The notes: generated from the sequence alone by a model not told the origin. DNA of 64,000 nucleotides from Moesziomyces globuligerus (GCA_030849465.1 JARVLF010000003.1:372001-436000), one strand, 5' to 3'; numbered from the stretch's first letter, positions 10,280 to 20,097 are shown. Numbers and translations: made by a program.

Positions 10280-11224
10280 TCATGAGCGAAGCTTCTGGAT
10301 GGAAAAGTCCCAGAGCGCATCGAGGTTCTCCTCTGGCTCGAGCTGATCCCAGAGGTGATCACGACCTGCGATTTCGTCGTAAACGACGGGGGTGCCGACC
10401 GCTTTGAGCGCTTTCTCGAGGCGGCGCGCGTGATCAACGTCGACAGCCGTATCCTTCTCGCCGTGGACGATGTAGACAGGCGGGAACTGACGCCTCTGGC
10501 TTGCGGAGCTGCCTTCCAGGAAGGTCACGACGTCAGTCTTCTGCAGCCAGCCCTGATCGCGCTGCCCCTTGGTGAAGAGGAGGGAGGGGAAGAGCGCTTC
10601 CTGCTGAGCGTGCATGTAGAACTTCTTGCGGTGCTCGACAGCAGCCGTGTTGGCGGTCGCTGGGGCATCTGGATCACGGAACTCGGCGAAAGTGGCGGGA
10701 TCGTCTTCCAAGCGGCCTCCAAAGGGGACCTGCTTTTCGAGGAAGAAAGGGTGATCCATGGTTGTGATGGGGTAGATAGCAGCGATGCCTTTGACGCGCT
10801 GCAGATGGTCGGGTTTGCTGTTCGGGCACATGCCGAGGCCTACCATGAGGCACTGCCATCCTCCGGCGCTGGAGCCACTGAGGACAATGTGGCTAGTATC
10901 GAGTTTGGCGTTTTCGCCCTTGGCAGCAAGCTCTTGAGGAAGCTTGTCGACGACAAAAGCGAGGCAGTCCTCCATGTCGTGCTGGATGTCGGGGACGCGC
11001 GTCTGCGGGGCAAGCCGATAGTCGGTTGAGACGACAGCGATGTTGAACTTGTCGACAGCGCGCTTCAGGTGAGGAGCCATGGATTGCCTCGAGCCCTGGA
11101 TGAGGCCGCCGCCGTGCCACCACACGAAGATGGGCAGCGGTTCCGAAGTGACAGCATCCGGGAGGCAGAGGTCGAGGAGCACGGGCACTTCGCGCTTGGC
11201 GAACTCGAAAGTGATGGTCCGCAT
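10280..11224 (-). CDS. Alpha/beta hydrolase (HSL / fold-3 type esterase)
   Basis: Single-exon 314-aa protein from the ATG at 11224; the frame extends upstream only through a stretch rich in non-homologous residues. It has the oxyanion-hole motif HGGG (37-40), the nucleophile elbow GSSAGG (117-122, Ser119), an acid candidate in HGEKDTAVD (Asp258) and a late His in GRDHLWDQ (His290). Together these form the triad order of the hormone-sensitive-lipase-like carboxylesterase family. No signal peptide is visible, so the enzyme is probably intracellular. The substrate is unknown; short acyl esters or a xenobiotic ester are plausible. It ends only 75 bases from the DUF202 gene, which is transcribed towards it. 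Confidence 0.85.
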   Translation of the reverse strand: MRTITFEFAKREVPVLLDLCLPDAVTSEPLPIFVWWHGGGLIQGSRQSMAPHLKRAVDKFNIAVVSTDYRLAPQTRVPDIQHDMEDCLAFVVDKLPQELAAKGENAKLDTSHIVLSGSSAGGWQCLMVGLGMCPNSKPDHLQRVKGIAAIYPITTMDHPFFLEKQVPFGGRLEDDPATFAEFRDPDAPATANTAAVEHRKKFYMHAQQEALFPSLLFTKGQRDQGWLQKTDVVTFLEGSSASQRRQFPPVYIVHGEKDTAVDVDHARRLEKALKAVGTPVVYDEIAGRDHLWDQLEPEENLDALWDFSIQKLRS

Positions 11225-11717
11225 GACGAAGATTTCTTCTTTGACCGATAACGTGCGATGGTTGTAATGATACCTGGAGGATGCGAAGGTGAGGGAAGGG
11301 TCGGTCGGGCTACGACTTAAATGGGACGGATCTTCGCCCCGAGTTACTGCGGGCACCCTCGTCCGGAAACCGCCCGCGGCTGAAGCGTGCAGACCCGGCA
11401 TTCAAAAAGAGCGCTTTCTGATAGCCGGAGCTGCTGAGTGGACCGCGGACGATGCATTTTTAGCCGTCTGTAATTGTTAAGGCGGTGACTGCGAGCCAGC
11501 TCACCGTTGCCAAGAGCCGAGGCCGAACACCTGGCCCATCCACGCGTGCACGGGGCGCCCGATTGAAGATCCACGCTCGGCTGCATCCAGGGCAGCAGGG
11601 TTTGGAAGGTGTTGATCTCCCTCCCCCTCTCCATCTCCACACAGCCACCTCATCTCAGCTCATCCCTCCTCAAGCTCCGTGACCAACATCGCAGTCAGCC
11701 TCGCGCGCACAGCGACC
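11225..11717. other. Divergent promoter between hydrolase and kinase genes
   Basis: 493 bases between two divergent genes. The kinase side is pyrimidine-rich (CTCCCTCCCCCTCTCC, about 11620-11635), typical of a fungal 5' leader. No RNA gene is seen. Confidence 0.4.
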
Positions 11718-13061
11718 ATGCCTTCGATCCAGTCCTCTTCGGCAGGTCTGCTCGGCAGCCTGATCGAGCGGGCACAAGATGCCATCTTCGCGCTCTCCTC
11801 GTGCCTGCCATGCACCCCCGAGACCTCGGTGCTGAAGCTAAACGGCCGGAACTTCCAGATCGTTAAGCTTCTCGGTGAGGGCGGCTTCAGCTTCGTGTAC
11901 CTCGTCAAGGACCAGGCTTCAGGTCGTCTCTTTGCGCTCAAGAAGATCCGATGCTCGTCGTACGGCGCCGACTCCTTCCAGGAGGCCATGAAAGAGATCG
12001 AGGCCACCAAACGCTTCCGATCCCCCCATATCATCCCGATCTACGATAGCTGTGTGGTGCAGGACGATGCGGGATCAGGAACGCTTTTCGGAAACCTACC
12101 CTCAAACGATCCAGACGGAGCGGGTGGCCGCGGCTCGGACGGAGGCAAGGTCATCTACCTCTTCCTTCCCTTCTACGAGAAGGGCAACCTGCAGGACGCG
12201 ATCAATGCACACGTGGTGCGCGGAACACGCTTCGGCGAGCGTGAGATGCTTCAATACTTCCTGGGCACTTGCAAAGCTGTGCGAGAGATGCACCACTACC
12301 GCCTGCCCAATGTCGGTGCCACCCGCCGCGGCGGAGGATCTTCAACAATACCGCGCATGGAGGTGACGCCGCCGCAGGATCCTTTCTCAGACTCTCATGC
12401 TGCCGACGGTCAGGCGGACCAGGCACCCCTCATCGCGAACGGCACGTCGGAAGATGCCAACGAAGACAACGCCTCCTATCCTCCCAAACCCAATAAGGGC
12501 AAGGGGCGCGACTTTGGCCTAGACTCGGCGGGCGGGGATGAGGATAATGGCGGCGGCGCGGGTGAACTTCTGCCCTATGCGCACCGCGATATCAAGCCGG
12601 GAAACGTGATGGTGGCCGACGATGGTCATACGCCGATCCTGATGGACTTTGGAAGCACCATCAAGGCGCGCGTGCACATCAAGACGCGCAAGGATGCAGT
12701 GGCACACCAGGACATGGCTGCGGAGCGTTCCTCGATGCCGTACCGTGCTCCCGAGCTTTTTGACGTGCCGACCGACGTGACGCTCACGGAGACGGTCGAT
12801 ATCTGGTCGCTTGGATGTCTGCTCTACGCGCTCGCATATCTGCATTCGCCTTTCGAAACGACACAGACCATCGAGCAGGGTGGGTCGATCGCCCTTGCCG
12901 TGCTCAACGGTTCGTACAAGACGCCGCCTAGCTCGCAAGACCCATATTCGGAAAAGACGCGCGAGATCATCAAACGCTGTATCCAGGTCAAGCCCGAGGA
13001 GCGTCCGGACATCGACCAGGTCATCGAACTCACCCAGACCGCCTTGCGCGGGCTGGAGTGA
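11718..13061 (+). CDS. ENV7: Env7/STK16-type serine/threonine protein kinase
   Basis: Single-exon 447-aa kinase starting at the ATG in context GCGACCATGCC; the upstream frame has only a GTG. Motifs in order: Gly-loop LLGEGGFSFVYLVKD (51-65), ATP-binding Lys in FALKKI (Lys75), catalytic loop HRDIKPGNV (289-297), the activation-segment start DFGS (310-313, Ser in place of the usual final residue), and RAPELF. The GEGGFSFVYLV loop and the DFGS motif are characteristic of the NAK-group members STK16/MPSK1 and yeast Env7, vacuole- or Golgi-associated kinases held to membranes by palmitoylation. Cys29 and Cys32 near the N-terminus (SSCLPC) are candidate acylation sites. About 90 low-complexity residues (198-286) interrupt the domain just before the catalytic loop. 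Env7 restrains vacuole membrane fusion in yeast. Confidence 0.88.
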   Translation: MPSIQSSSAGLLGSLIERAQDAIFALSSCLPCTPETSVLKLNGRNFQIVKLLGEGGFSFVYLVKDQASGRLFALKKIRCSSYGADSFQEAMKEIEATKRFRSPHIIPIYDSCVVQDDAGSGTLFGNLPSNDPDGAGGRGSDGGKVIYLFLPFYEKGNLQDAINAHVVRGTRFGEREMLQYFLGTCKAVREMHHYRLPNVGATRRGGGSSTIPRMEVTPPQDPFSDSHAADGQADQAPLIANGTSEDANEDNASYPPKPNKGKGRDFGLDSAGGDEDNGGGAGELLPYAHRDIKPGNVMVADDGHTPILMDFGSTIKARVHIKTRKDAVAHQDMAAERSSMPYRAPELFDVPTDVTLTETVDIWSLGCLLYALAYLHSPFETTQTIEQGGSIALAVLNGSYKTPPSSQDPYSEKTREIIKRCIQVKPEERPDIDQVIELTQTALRGLE

Positions 13062-13382
13062 GGTTATCTCAGCCATCTCACTCTCGCCTCGATCGGCTTC
13101 GTCTGTGATGGCCGATTCGGTCGATCCGTCGTCTACCTCTTCAATCTGGGAATCTTAGCCTTACAGCTCTTCGTGCTCGATACGCCTTGTCTTTGTCATA
13201 GCTCGACGTGTTCAGATAAGATGATGCAGGATATCCGCCCACACGAGTTCTTTCGCTTCTGCTGTGAGTCGACGGACGAAGGATGGACGAGCCGACTGGA
13301 CAGCAGCAGACCCTTAATTGCGAGTCGCCTGGATAGCAGCAAACTGTTAATATACGCAATGTTCTTTTCACTCCCCATCTAA
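13062..13382. other. Spacer between kinase gene and tRNA
   Basis: 321 bases holding the kinase 3' UTR and the upstream flank of tRNA-Ser. A 16-base segment resembling TGGA(C/T)AGCAGCA recurs at about 13297 and 13331. Nothing else is supportable. Confidence 0.4.
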
Positions 13383-13495
13383 GGCACTCTGCCCGAGTGG
13401 TTAAGGGGTAAGTCTCGAATACATTATTCGACTGTCTGCTGCGACAGGTTAACTTATAGGCTCTGCCTGCGTCGGTTCAAATCCGACGGGTGTCG
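13383..13495 (+). tRNA. tRNA-Ser(CGA), with intron
   Basis: The acceptor strands GGCACTC (13383-13389) and GGGTGTC (13488-13494) pair with two G-U pairs, and the discriminator base is G (13495), as in eukaryotic serine tRNAs. The D arm (CCCGAGTGGTTAAGGGG) and T arm (GTCGG-TTCAAAT-CCGAC) are standard, and the B box reads GGTTCAAATCC. A long variable arm (AGGC-TCT-GCCT) confirms a class II tRNA. The anticodon stem TAAGT / ACTTA (13452-13456) brackets a loop with anticodon CGA (13416-13418). A 31-nt intron (13420-13450) sits one base 3' of the anticodon, the canonical position. A T-rich tract (13506-13526) just downstream should terminate RNA polymerase III. It decodes UCG. Confidence 0.95.
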
Positions 13496-13505
13496 ACAAT
13501 ATTGG

Positions 13506-13526
13506 ATTTCTTTTTCTTCTTTTTTC
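13506..13526 (+). terminator. RNA polymerase III terminator tract
   Basis: A run of T with few interruptions (TTTCTTTTTCTTCTTTTTT) begins about 11 bases after the tRNA 3' end. Four or more T in a row stop RNA polymerase III. Confidence 0.75.
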
Positions 13527-16381
13527 CCCTCACTTTGTTGTGTTTTAAGCATCTTTTCGCTCTTTTCGTTTTTGACCAGATCTCATGCTTAAAAGGCGAC
13601 ATTGCTCCGTGTCGAGCCGAAAGGATAGCCACGCCCGTCACGGGTGGAGCGGAGAATGGAGCTGGGAGTGCAAAGTTCCAGAGTCGCACACCGACGGCGA
13701 TGGGAAGGGGGCACGAATTTTCTTCGAGCCCAAAAAGGGGCGGAATCGAGGCCATCAAATTCGGATCAAGAATTGTCGGAGACAGAGGGTCAGCATCCTA
13801 CTTGTTTCGGTAGTTATCACGGAGGCCACAGTACCAGGAGATACGATATGGCGAACAGATGGATGCCACGAGGTGATAGCCGACGTGCGGGGTACGGGCC
13901 AATTTAGACCTCGAGAATCGAACCAGGAACGAGGCTGCCGATGCGGGCCAAAAGCTCGATACCTTCAGACACTGAGAGCAACATGGTGGGCCGAGACACT
14001 GAAGCGACGGCACGGGGCGTGACGGGATATGCTCTGGTCCAAGGATGGGAAGCGGGAGCGGCCGAAAGCGATGGAGAGTCAAGAGTCCGCTCCGAAGGTA
14101 TGCAGGGCCACCTGGCTGGTTCAGGCCAAGCAGTAAAACGCCGCGGAGCTGAGAGCCAGCCGTTGGCAAGCGAGTGACCCGCAACGAAAACACTCCGTCA
14201 GCCGCTCGAGGCGCCTTGCAGTCACGCTCGGCGGAGCAAGCGGAGCAGAAAGGTGATTTTCTATTCGTCCGCCCGCTCCACCGGCGGCCGGCTGTGGAGC
14301 TCCGCATGTCCAATTCGATCTCAGCCACGCATCCAGGGACCTCTCGCGAGCTCGCCTCCTCCTCGCACCTCCTGGCCCCACCCCCGTCAGCCGTTGTCCG
14401 CATGATGGCAACCCTCACCCCTCGCTTGAGCACCTGCCTTCCCTCGCCGGTACGGCAAAACGAATACAACCGGCCTGGCCAAGCGCTCTGCCGGTCGCTT
14501 CGGTCCTCCTCGTTGCCGGTCCTGATCACCACCTGGCCAGCGAATCTCCTCCCCCACTACAGGCTCATGCACGCTTCGTCCACAGCGAACTGCCCGGGGT
14601 TTTCCACATTCGGCCTGATTTGATTCACAGTGACGAATGACACCGCATGGTGATGACCGTTCTCGGTGACACACAGGTATAGACTGTCCCGCGGGCCCTT
14701 TTGCTGCGCCGCACCGCCTGCACCTTGCGTTCTGAGGCTTGCCAAGCTTCACGCCTCAGGCTTCGCGCATCTCATGCAATCGACTCAGGCCAGCCGAGAC
14801 TCGATAGTCAAGCTTGCAGGTTGGACTCGCTCATCCCCGAATTCTCCATCGCTTCCTTGGAGAAGGTCTTCGGCCACGTCTTCCACCGAAGTGGAGATGA
14901 TTTTGAGCCATCGTGAGCATGTGTACCGACGGCAAAGCGTCCCACCGCGACCGGAACGCAAACGCGGGGTGGCAAGTCTCGATGTCCGGCTGAGAGCCAG
15001 AGCTGGAAGTGTAAGCTCATGGCCATCTGACTGCGTGCGAGCTCGAAAATTGGTGTTGAGCTGGACGGGCGCTCAGTGTACTGCACTGTATGCAGCGTGG
15101 CGAGGTCCGCCACTCCGCTGAGGCAAACCGTGCTGCAAGCGCTCGAGCGCTGCACAGCGTCGAGGTGCCGTCACGATTTGCTGCCGGTTGTTCTGGTTTG
15201 GGAAGCGGCGACAACGGGTGGATAACCGATGCTCCTCGCTTCCGCCGGGCAAATCGTCTGTGTTTGGCAAGCCGTCTTTGGCTCCGAGCTGCCCACCTCG
15301 GCGGCGGCGGTCAAGGCGGGCGGAGAGAAGATTTTTGTACCACATGCTCCTTCCTTTTCGCCGACCCCGCGGTTGCCTGACTCCGACCTGCCGAACAGGC
15401 AAGGCGCGCCAGAGAGCAACTGTGTCAGACACGTCCAGCAATCTTGGGCAGCTCCTCCCTCTCCAACCACCCCTTCTCAGGTGATGTGCCACGGCCGCAG
15501 TCCCGCCTCCGTTCGTCTGCAAATCATCCTCGCCTGAGACAACAAAAGTCATGTTCTTGAGCAAGCTGGCTGCCGCACCGTAGCGCTCTTCGAGCTTACC
15601 CTCGCGTTTCCGCGGGAAATCCGTTGAGTCGCAGATGTCCGCTAGCATGTCCCCGTGCTCGATCCAGGCACGTCGCTCCGCCCAGTCCGAGCCGAACATG
15701 GCCCACGACCAACTCCACACGCTTGCCATCGTCTCGTTCCGCAAATGCACCCCGCTCACCCAGCGCTGCAGGGTAACATCTGCAACATCTGCACGAGCTA
15801 CCCCGCAACCCGCCACGAACGCGGGGTGCCTCGCTCCGTCATCTGGCCCCCGTCCTCGTGTGCGTTTGCTTTTGCCGTCCTGACTCACCACGCCACCCCG
15901 CGCGCGTCCAAGAGATCGTTCGCGAGGGCTTTCGTGTATCGTTCGCCTGCACAGCAACATCAAGCTCAGCATGAGAACCCTCACGAATCCTTTCCTCTTG
16001 CTCAGAGCGCAAGCTCCGACTTCCCACGATGCCCCTCCCATCCCCAGGCACCTCGGCTGCCCGACACTATGCACGAGAAGCAAGCCTCCTGCACCGCAGT
16101 ACTTGGCACCTCTCATTCGCGTCCGCCCCATGTCCGCCTTCACCTCCTCCCCCGCATTGACATTTGCATCCATGGTCAGACCTGTCCGCTCGGACACTTA
16201 TAAGACGAGGCCCATCTGGGCCTCCCTGAGTAGATGCAGTCGTCTCCCTGCTTCCCGCTCGTGCACCAGTTGAGCTTCCTCCTCTCCTCTCCGTGACCGT
16301 CAGCGCGGCGACTCCTTCGCTCCACAACCCTCTTCCACATCCTCCTCCCGCTCCACGACGTCAAGTCGCTGGACCAGCACC
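13527..16381. other. Long intergenic region upstream of the aquaporin-like gene
   Basis: About 2.9 kb without a gene I can support. The right end is a pyrimidine-rich leader with a TTATAAG box at 16198-16204, so the last few hundred bases are the aquaporin promoter and 5' UTR. Long frames exist on both strands, including a 374-codon minus-strand frame at 15073-16197, but that one opens with GTG and shows no domain, repeat or hydrophobic pattern. Base composition is similar to the flanks. A lineage-specific gene or non-coding RNA cannot be excluded. Confidence 0.5.
16198..16204 (+). promoter_or_regulatory. TATA box of the aquaporin-like gene
   Basis: TTATAAG lies 178 bases upstream of the ATG and is followed by a C/T-rich leader without further ATGs in strong context. 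Position and strand fit a core promoter. Confidence 0.5.
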
Positions 16382-17566
16382 ATGTCGCAGCCAGCCCAGA
16401 CGCCGAGTTACATCCCCGCCGAGCAGCTCCACAATGATGTGAGCGACAAGGACGGCAGCGCTTCGAGCCACCACTTCCAGCGTGCGCACCGCAAGAATGG
16501 CGAGCTCGAGCTCGGTGTCACCGAGATCCTCGAGGGCCGCAGCGATGTGCAGCGCCACGTCGCCCCCTCCGCGGGTCTTGCCAACTGGTCGGGCCGCGTC
16601 AAGCTCGAGCAGGCCATGCCCAAGCTCATTCCTGCGCTCGTTGCCGAGTTCTTCGGCACCATGTTCTACTGTCTCGCCGGCGAGATGGCCACCGCTGGCT
16701 TCCTGATCACCACCTACGGAGGCACGCCCATGGGCAACCTCACCATGATCGGTTTCGCCTATGCCTTCGGTATCACGTTTGCCATCGTCGTCTGTGCCAC
16801 CACCTCTGGTGGTCAGTTCCACCCCGCCTTCACCATTGCCCAGGTCGTCTTCAAAGGTTTCCCCATCAAGCTCGCTCCGCTCTACATTGCTGCCCAGATC
16901 GTCGGCGCCATGGTCGCTTCGCTCATCGTCGTCGGCTCGTGGCACGACGAGCTCATGAAGATCACCCACCTGCTCCAGGCAACGGGCAAGTCGGCAACCA
17001 TCTTCACCGCCGAGGGTCCCGCTGGTGCCATCGCGCTCTTCCCCACCCCTGGCAGGTCGCTCGGATCGATCTTTGTCAACGAGTTCTTCGCCGACGTCCT
17101 CGTCGCCATGATCGTCTGGGCCAACCTTGACGCTTCGAACCCCTTCACCGGTCCTCAGGTGGCTCCCTACACCATCGGTCTCGGCTTCGCGGTCGTCGTC
17201 TGGTGCTTCTCGTCGTCCAACGTTGCCGCCAACTCGGCGCGTGACCTTGGCGCGCGCTTCGTCTGCGGCATGTTCTGGGGCAACGAGTGCTTCCCGTCGG
17301 GCTACTCGGCCCTCGCTGCTCTGACCAACATCCCCGCTACCCTGCTCGGTTGCGGCATCTACACCTTCTTCCTCTCTGACACGCGCCGCCCGCCTGCGAC
17401 CGTTGCGCTCAACCACCTCCACGAGGAGCACGTCCGCTCCATCGAGCGTGCCGAGACTCTGCACGCCGAGATGCTCGACCAGAAGATCGCCCAGACCATC
17501 AGCCGCGGCGGCGACGCCACCGCGCTACAGAAGAAGCGCACCAACCTCAGCGTTAAGAACTTCTGA
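16382..17566 (+). CDS. Divergent aquaporin-like channel (MIP family)
   Basis: Single-exon 394-aa membrane protein starting in a strong ACCATGTC context. Six hydrophobic segments lie between about 80 and 335, flanked by an about 75-residue hydrophilic N-tail and a 60-residue C-tail. The fold signature is clear: a first half-helix loop SGGQFHPAFT (142-151) and a second SSNVAANSARDLGAR (278-292), the places where aquaporins carry HxNPAVT and NPARDxGPR. Both NPA boxes are altered: HPA (147-149) replaces the first and NSA (284-286) the second, while the following Arg of the selectivity filter (Arg287) is retained. The protein probably sits in the plasma membrane or an organelle membrane. Whether it passes water, glycerol or another small solute cannot be told. 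Codon use is strongly biased to C-ending codons, suggesting high expression. Confidence 0.85.
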   Translation: MSQPAQTPSYIPAEQLHNDVSDKDGSASSHHFQRAHRKNGELELGVTEILEGRSDVQRHVAPSAGLANWSGRVKLEQAMPKLIPALVAEFFGTMFYCLAGEMATAGFLITTYGGTPMGNLTMIGFAYAFGITFAIVVCATTSGGQFHPAFTIAQVVFKGFPIKLAPLYIAAQIVGAMVASLIVVGSWHDELMKITHLLQATGKSATIFTAEGPAGAIALFPTPGRSLGSIFVNEFFADVLVAMIVWANLDASNPFTGPQVAPYTIGLGFAVVVWCFSSSNVAANSARDLGARFVCGMFWGNECFPSGYSALAALTNIPATLLGCGIYTFFLSDTRRPPATVALNHLHEEHVRSIERAETLHAEMLDQKIAQTISRGGDATALQKKRTNLSVKNF

Positions 17567-17757
17567 TCTCCCGTCCGTCTGTCGTGCTACGTTACCTGCG
17601 AGTGTCGTGGACCGCGCCCTGCTCCGCGTTGGTTCGCGCCCTCGCCTGGCCTTTTATCCTCTGTCGTCACGCTCCGTCTGCAATGTCATGGGAAGTTTAT
17701 ATGTCATTCCACACATTCTTCCTCTTTGTGCCTCTGTGTGGAAGACGTGAGAGCTGT

Positions 17758-19566
17758 TTACCACTCGACTTGTTCCTGGGCCGCCTTGCTAACCATGCTC
17801 AGCACCGAGGCTTCCTCATCCAGAAGCTGCTTGACGAAGGCTAGTGATTGGAGGCAGCCACTACGCTCCGGTTCCATCCGAGGTGACCTCGATGCCCGTG
17901 CGGAGTAAGCACCTGCCTCGGGAGCGTCGTCGAGGATCGCCTGCGCAGTGGCTAGGTGTTGTAGCGCCGCATCTGTGTACGTGCTGCGAGCATTGCATAG
18001 GTCCACCAGGAGATTGTGAGCATGGAGCTCGTTCTCGTCCGAAACATTCTCGCGGTAGCCCGTCAGCGTCTCGTCCCACAAGTCGAGGTCAGACGGGCCG
18101 GACCGGGCTTGAAACTGATGCACGGACTTTTTGCCCGCCTTGACGCCGGGATACGTCTTGAGCTTTGCGACCTTGTGGCTCTGTGACGGCTGCGATGCGG
18201 TCTCGTCGATGTCCAGCGCGGCAAGTCGAAGCGCAGGGATGAGTCGATGCGAAGGATGTGCCGGTTCCGGATACGGGTGGATCGTGAATTCGCCCCAGTA
18301 GCCTCGATTCTGAAGCAGCTCGATCTTGGCTTCACCACCGCTGCCCTGTGCTGCGAGCATCGTCTCGACCTCCTGGTCCATCAGAACGTCGACGTAGCGA
18401 CTGCCGTGCCAGGTTCGACCGCTTCGATCGACAGAAACGGGCCCGGAAGCGTCTCCGTGGAAGGACAGCTCGGGCGGCAGCACAAAGCCGTATTCCGAGA
18501 GTAGGCTCTCATTGGAATGCGGTCCGTAGGTGATGAAGCATTCGTCGCCCGTCGAGATCGTGCGCGGCTGAGAGGTGGAAGAAGGCTGCGGGGGTTGGAC
18601 GGGCGCACACAGCTCGAGGCCGCCGTCGTTGGCGTAGCGGACCTTGCACTCGAGCGCCGGGTCGGGCGTATGGTTGGCCATGTCGAGCATGGGCGCGAGC
18701 GTGAAGTTGTCTGCATGGTCGGCGAGGCCGAGCGGAAGAAAGACGCATCGCGAATTGATGCAGAGCCAAGCCCAGAGGAAGAGGTCGAGGTCGATCGATC
18801 GCACAATTCGGCGGGCGAAGTCCGGGTTGGAAGACAACAGGGCAGGTTCAGCGAGCATGTCGCAGTCCGAGTCTCGCATCTCGCAGATGCGATTCCAGTC
18901 CTTCTCGAATCGTTTCCGAACGGTGCGTTCCAAGCCTCGACTGTGGCGTGGCAGTGCCTCGAGAAGCGATCGGAAGAAGTGACGCTTCCACGATGCTGCG
19001 GGTGCATCTGGAGTCTCCGATTTTGCGTGGGAAGGTGTAGCAGACGGATCGACATCGACAGCCTGGACTGACCAGACAAGCGGCACCGTTTCAAACTCGA
19101 CTGGAAGGGTCTTGACGAAAAGGCGGAGCGCCTCATGCTTTGGCGTCGCGGTGGACGGCTCTCGAGCGTGGATCTCGAGAACCGACTCGACCTGGGCGCG
19201 TGCGACGAGCAAGGACAAGAGCTGAGCTGAAGAGAGTCGGCGGTCGCTCTTGCCAACGCTTCCTGCTACGCCGACCGCAGCCGGAAGCGTGTCCGGGTGG
19301 AAAAAGGCCTTGTAGCTCTTGACATTGAGCAGCGAGTCTGCCGGGAGTGTGAGCACCACCTGCCCCGGGTCCACCGGCTGTGTGAAGACGAGCCCTCGAC
19401 CAGCTGGCACCTGGTCCGAGACCTGGACCAGCACCTCGTCTTGCGTCTTGGACGTTCGAGATGTCTCTCCCGCCTTATCTTCATCTCCCCCTGAGTAACG
19501 CAGCGACAACAGCCGTGACAGCAGACGGTTCTGTTCAGTCACGGCTCCACTGCATTCTTGTGTCAT
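17758..19566 (-). CDS. SET-domain protein lysine methyltransferase (SETD/Rubisco-LSMT type)
   Basis: Single-exon 602-aa protein. A split SET domain can be followed: an N-terminal segment PAGRGLVFTQPVDPGQVVL (54-72); a helical insert with WAWLCINSRCVFLPLG (265-280); the core LAPMLDMANHTPDP (290-303), containing the family N-H-x-x-x-P block; and ECFITYGPHSNESLLSEYGF (342-361), the Y-G-x-x-S/N-x-x-L-L-x-x-Y-G-F signature that binds S-adenosylmethionine and the target lysine. This architecture is that of the SETD3/SETD4/SETD6 and yeast Rkm/Set10-type enzymes, which methylate ribosomal or other non-histone proteins. The C-terminal about 200 residues should form the substrate-binding helical domain. 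The substrate is unknown. It converges on the aquaporin-like gene with 191 bases between them. Confidence 0.88.
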   Translation of the reverse strand: MTQECSGAVTEQNRLLSRLLSLRYSGGDEDKAGETSRTSKTQDEVLVQVSDQVPAGRGLVFTQPVDPGQVVLTLPADSLLNVKSYKAFFHPDTLPAAVGVAGSVGKSDRRLSSAQLLSLLVARAQVESVLEIHAREPSTATPKHEALRLFVKTLPVEFETVPLVWSVQAVDVDPSATPSHAKSETPDAPAASWKRHFFRSLLEALPRHSRGLERTVRKRFEKDWNRICEMRDSDCDMLAEPALLSSNPDFARRIVRSIDLDLFLWAWLCINSRCVFLPLGLADHADNFTLAPMLDMANHTPDPALECKVRYANDGGLELCAPVQPPQPSSTSQPRTISTGDECFITYGPHSNESLLSEYGFVLPPELSFHGDASGPVSVDRSGRTWHGSRYVDVLMDQEVETMLAAQGSGGEAKIELLQNRGYWGEFTIHPYPEPAHPSHRLIPALRLAALDIDETASQPSQSHKVAKLKTYPGVKAGKKSVHQFQARSGPSDLDLWDETLTGYRENVSDENELHAHNLLVDLCNARSTYTDAALQHLATAQAILDDAPEAGAYSARASRSPRMEPERSGCLQSLAFVKQLLDEEASVLSMVSKAAQEQVEW

Positions 19567-20097
19567 GGGTGTTTGACTCCACCCATCAAGCTATAGCACA
19601 CGCAGCCTACCGGGGTCACGAGTGCCTAGTTCTCTCCGGGACGCATGTCCTGTGCGCTGTCAGAGTCTGTCCGCTGCAAGCCGCTTTGGCTGTGGAGTGG
19701 TAATGATGGTTGTGTCGGAAGATCTCGAGTATTGCCCTTTGCCAAATGCGCAAGAAGAATTTGTAGGCCTCGTGCATTTCGCACCTTCAGGGTCTGAGCA
19801 TGTGAGCGGAGGACCACAGCATTTTCCCATTTCGCCGTTGCTCACAGACTTCCTGAGCTACACTGTGTGCTCGCATTCGCACTCAGGACTCAGCGAGCCG
19901 CATGCGTAGACCTTTTCCACTCCTGAAGAATCTGGCATGCGGGTATATTGCGTTCATACTGTTGCTATCGACAGGCACCGAGCGGCATCGAAGCACCGAC
20001 GACTAGGACACGAGTTCTAAGGGGAGAATGAGACGATGGTGTGGGCTTCAAATTGTTCTGAGCGTGCATCGGTCGAGCGTCGGGGTGCCTTGTCGGA
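19567..20097. other. Promoter region of the SET-domain gene
   Basis: 531 bases between two minus-strand genes. No domain-bearing frame, RNA gene or strong repeat is seen. Confidence 0.4.

Noticed and set aside
13911..13930. B-box-like sequence on the minus strand (GGTTCGATTC)
   Set aside because: The flanking bases cannot form a T stem (CCTGG against CTCGA) and no matching A box or acceptor stem exists, so it is not a tRNA.
13798..14532. 244-codon minus-strand frame after the tRNA
   Set aside because: Composition is rich in Arg, Cys and Ser with no structure pattern; overlaps other equally long frames.
15073..16197. 374-codon minus-strand frame in the long spacer
   Set aside because: Opens with GTG, has irregular composition and no domain, signal or repeat; GC-rich DNA gives such frames by chance.
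16361..17464. 367-codon minus-strand frame opposite the aquaporin-like gene
   Set aside because: Gly/Glu/Arg/Asp-rich antisense shadow caused by C-ending codon bias on the coding strand.
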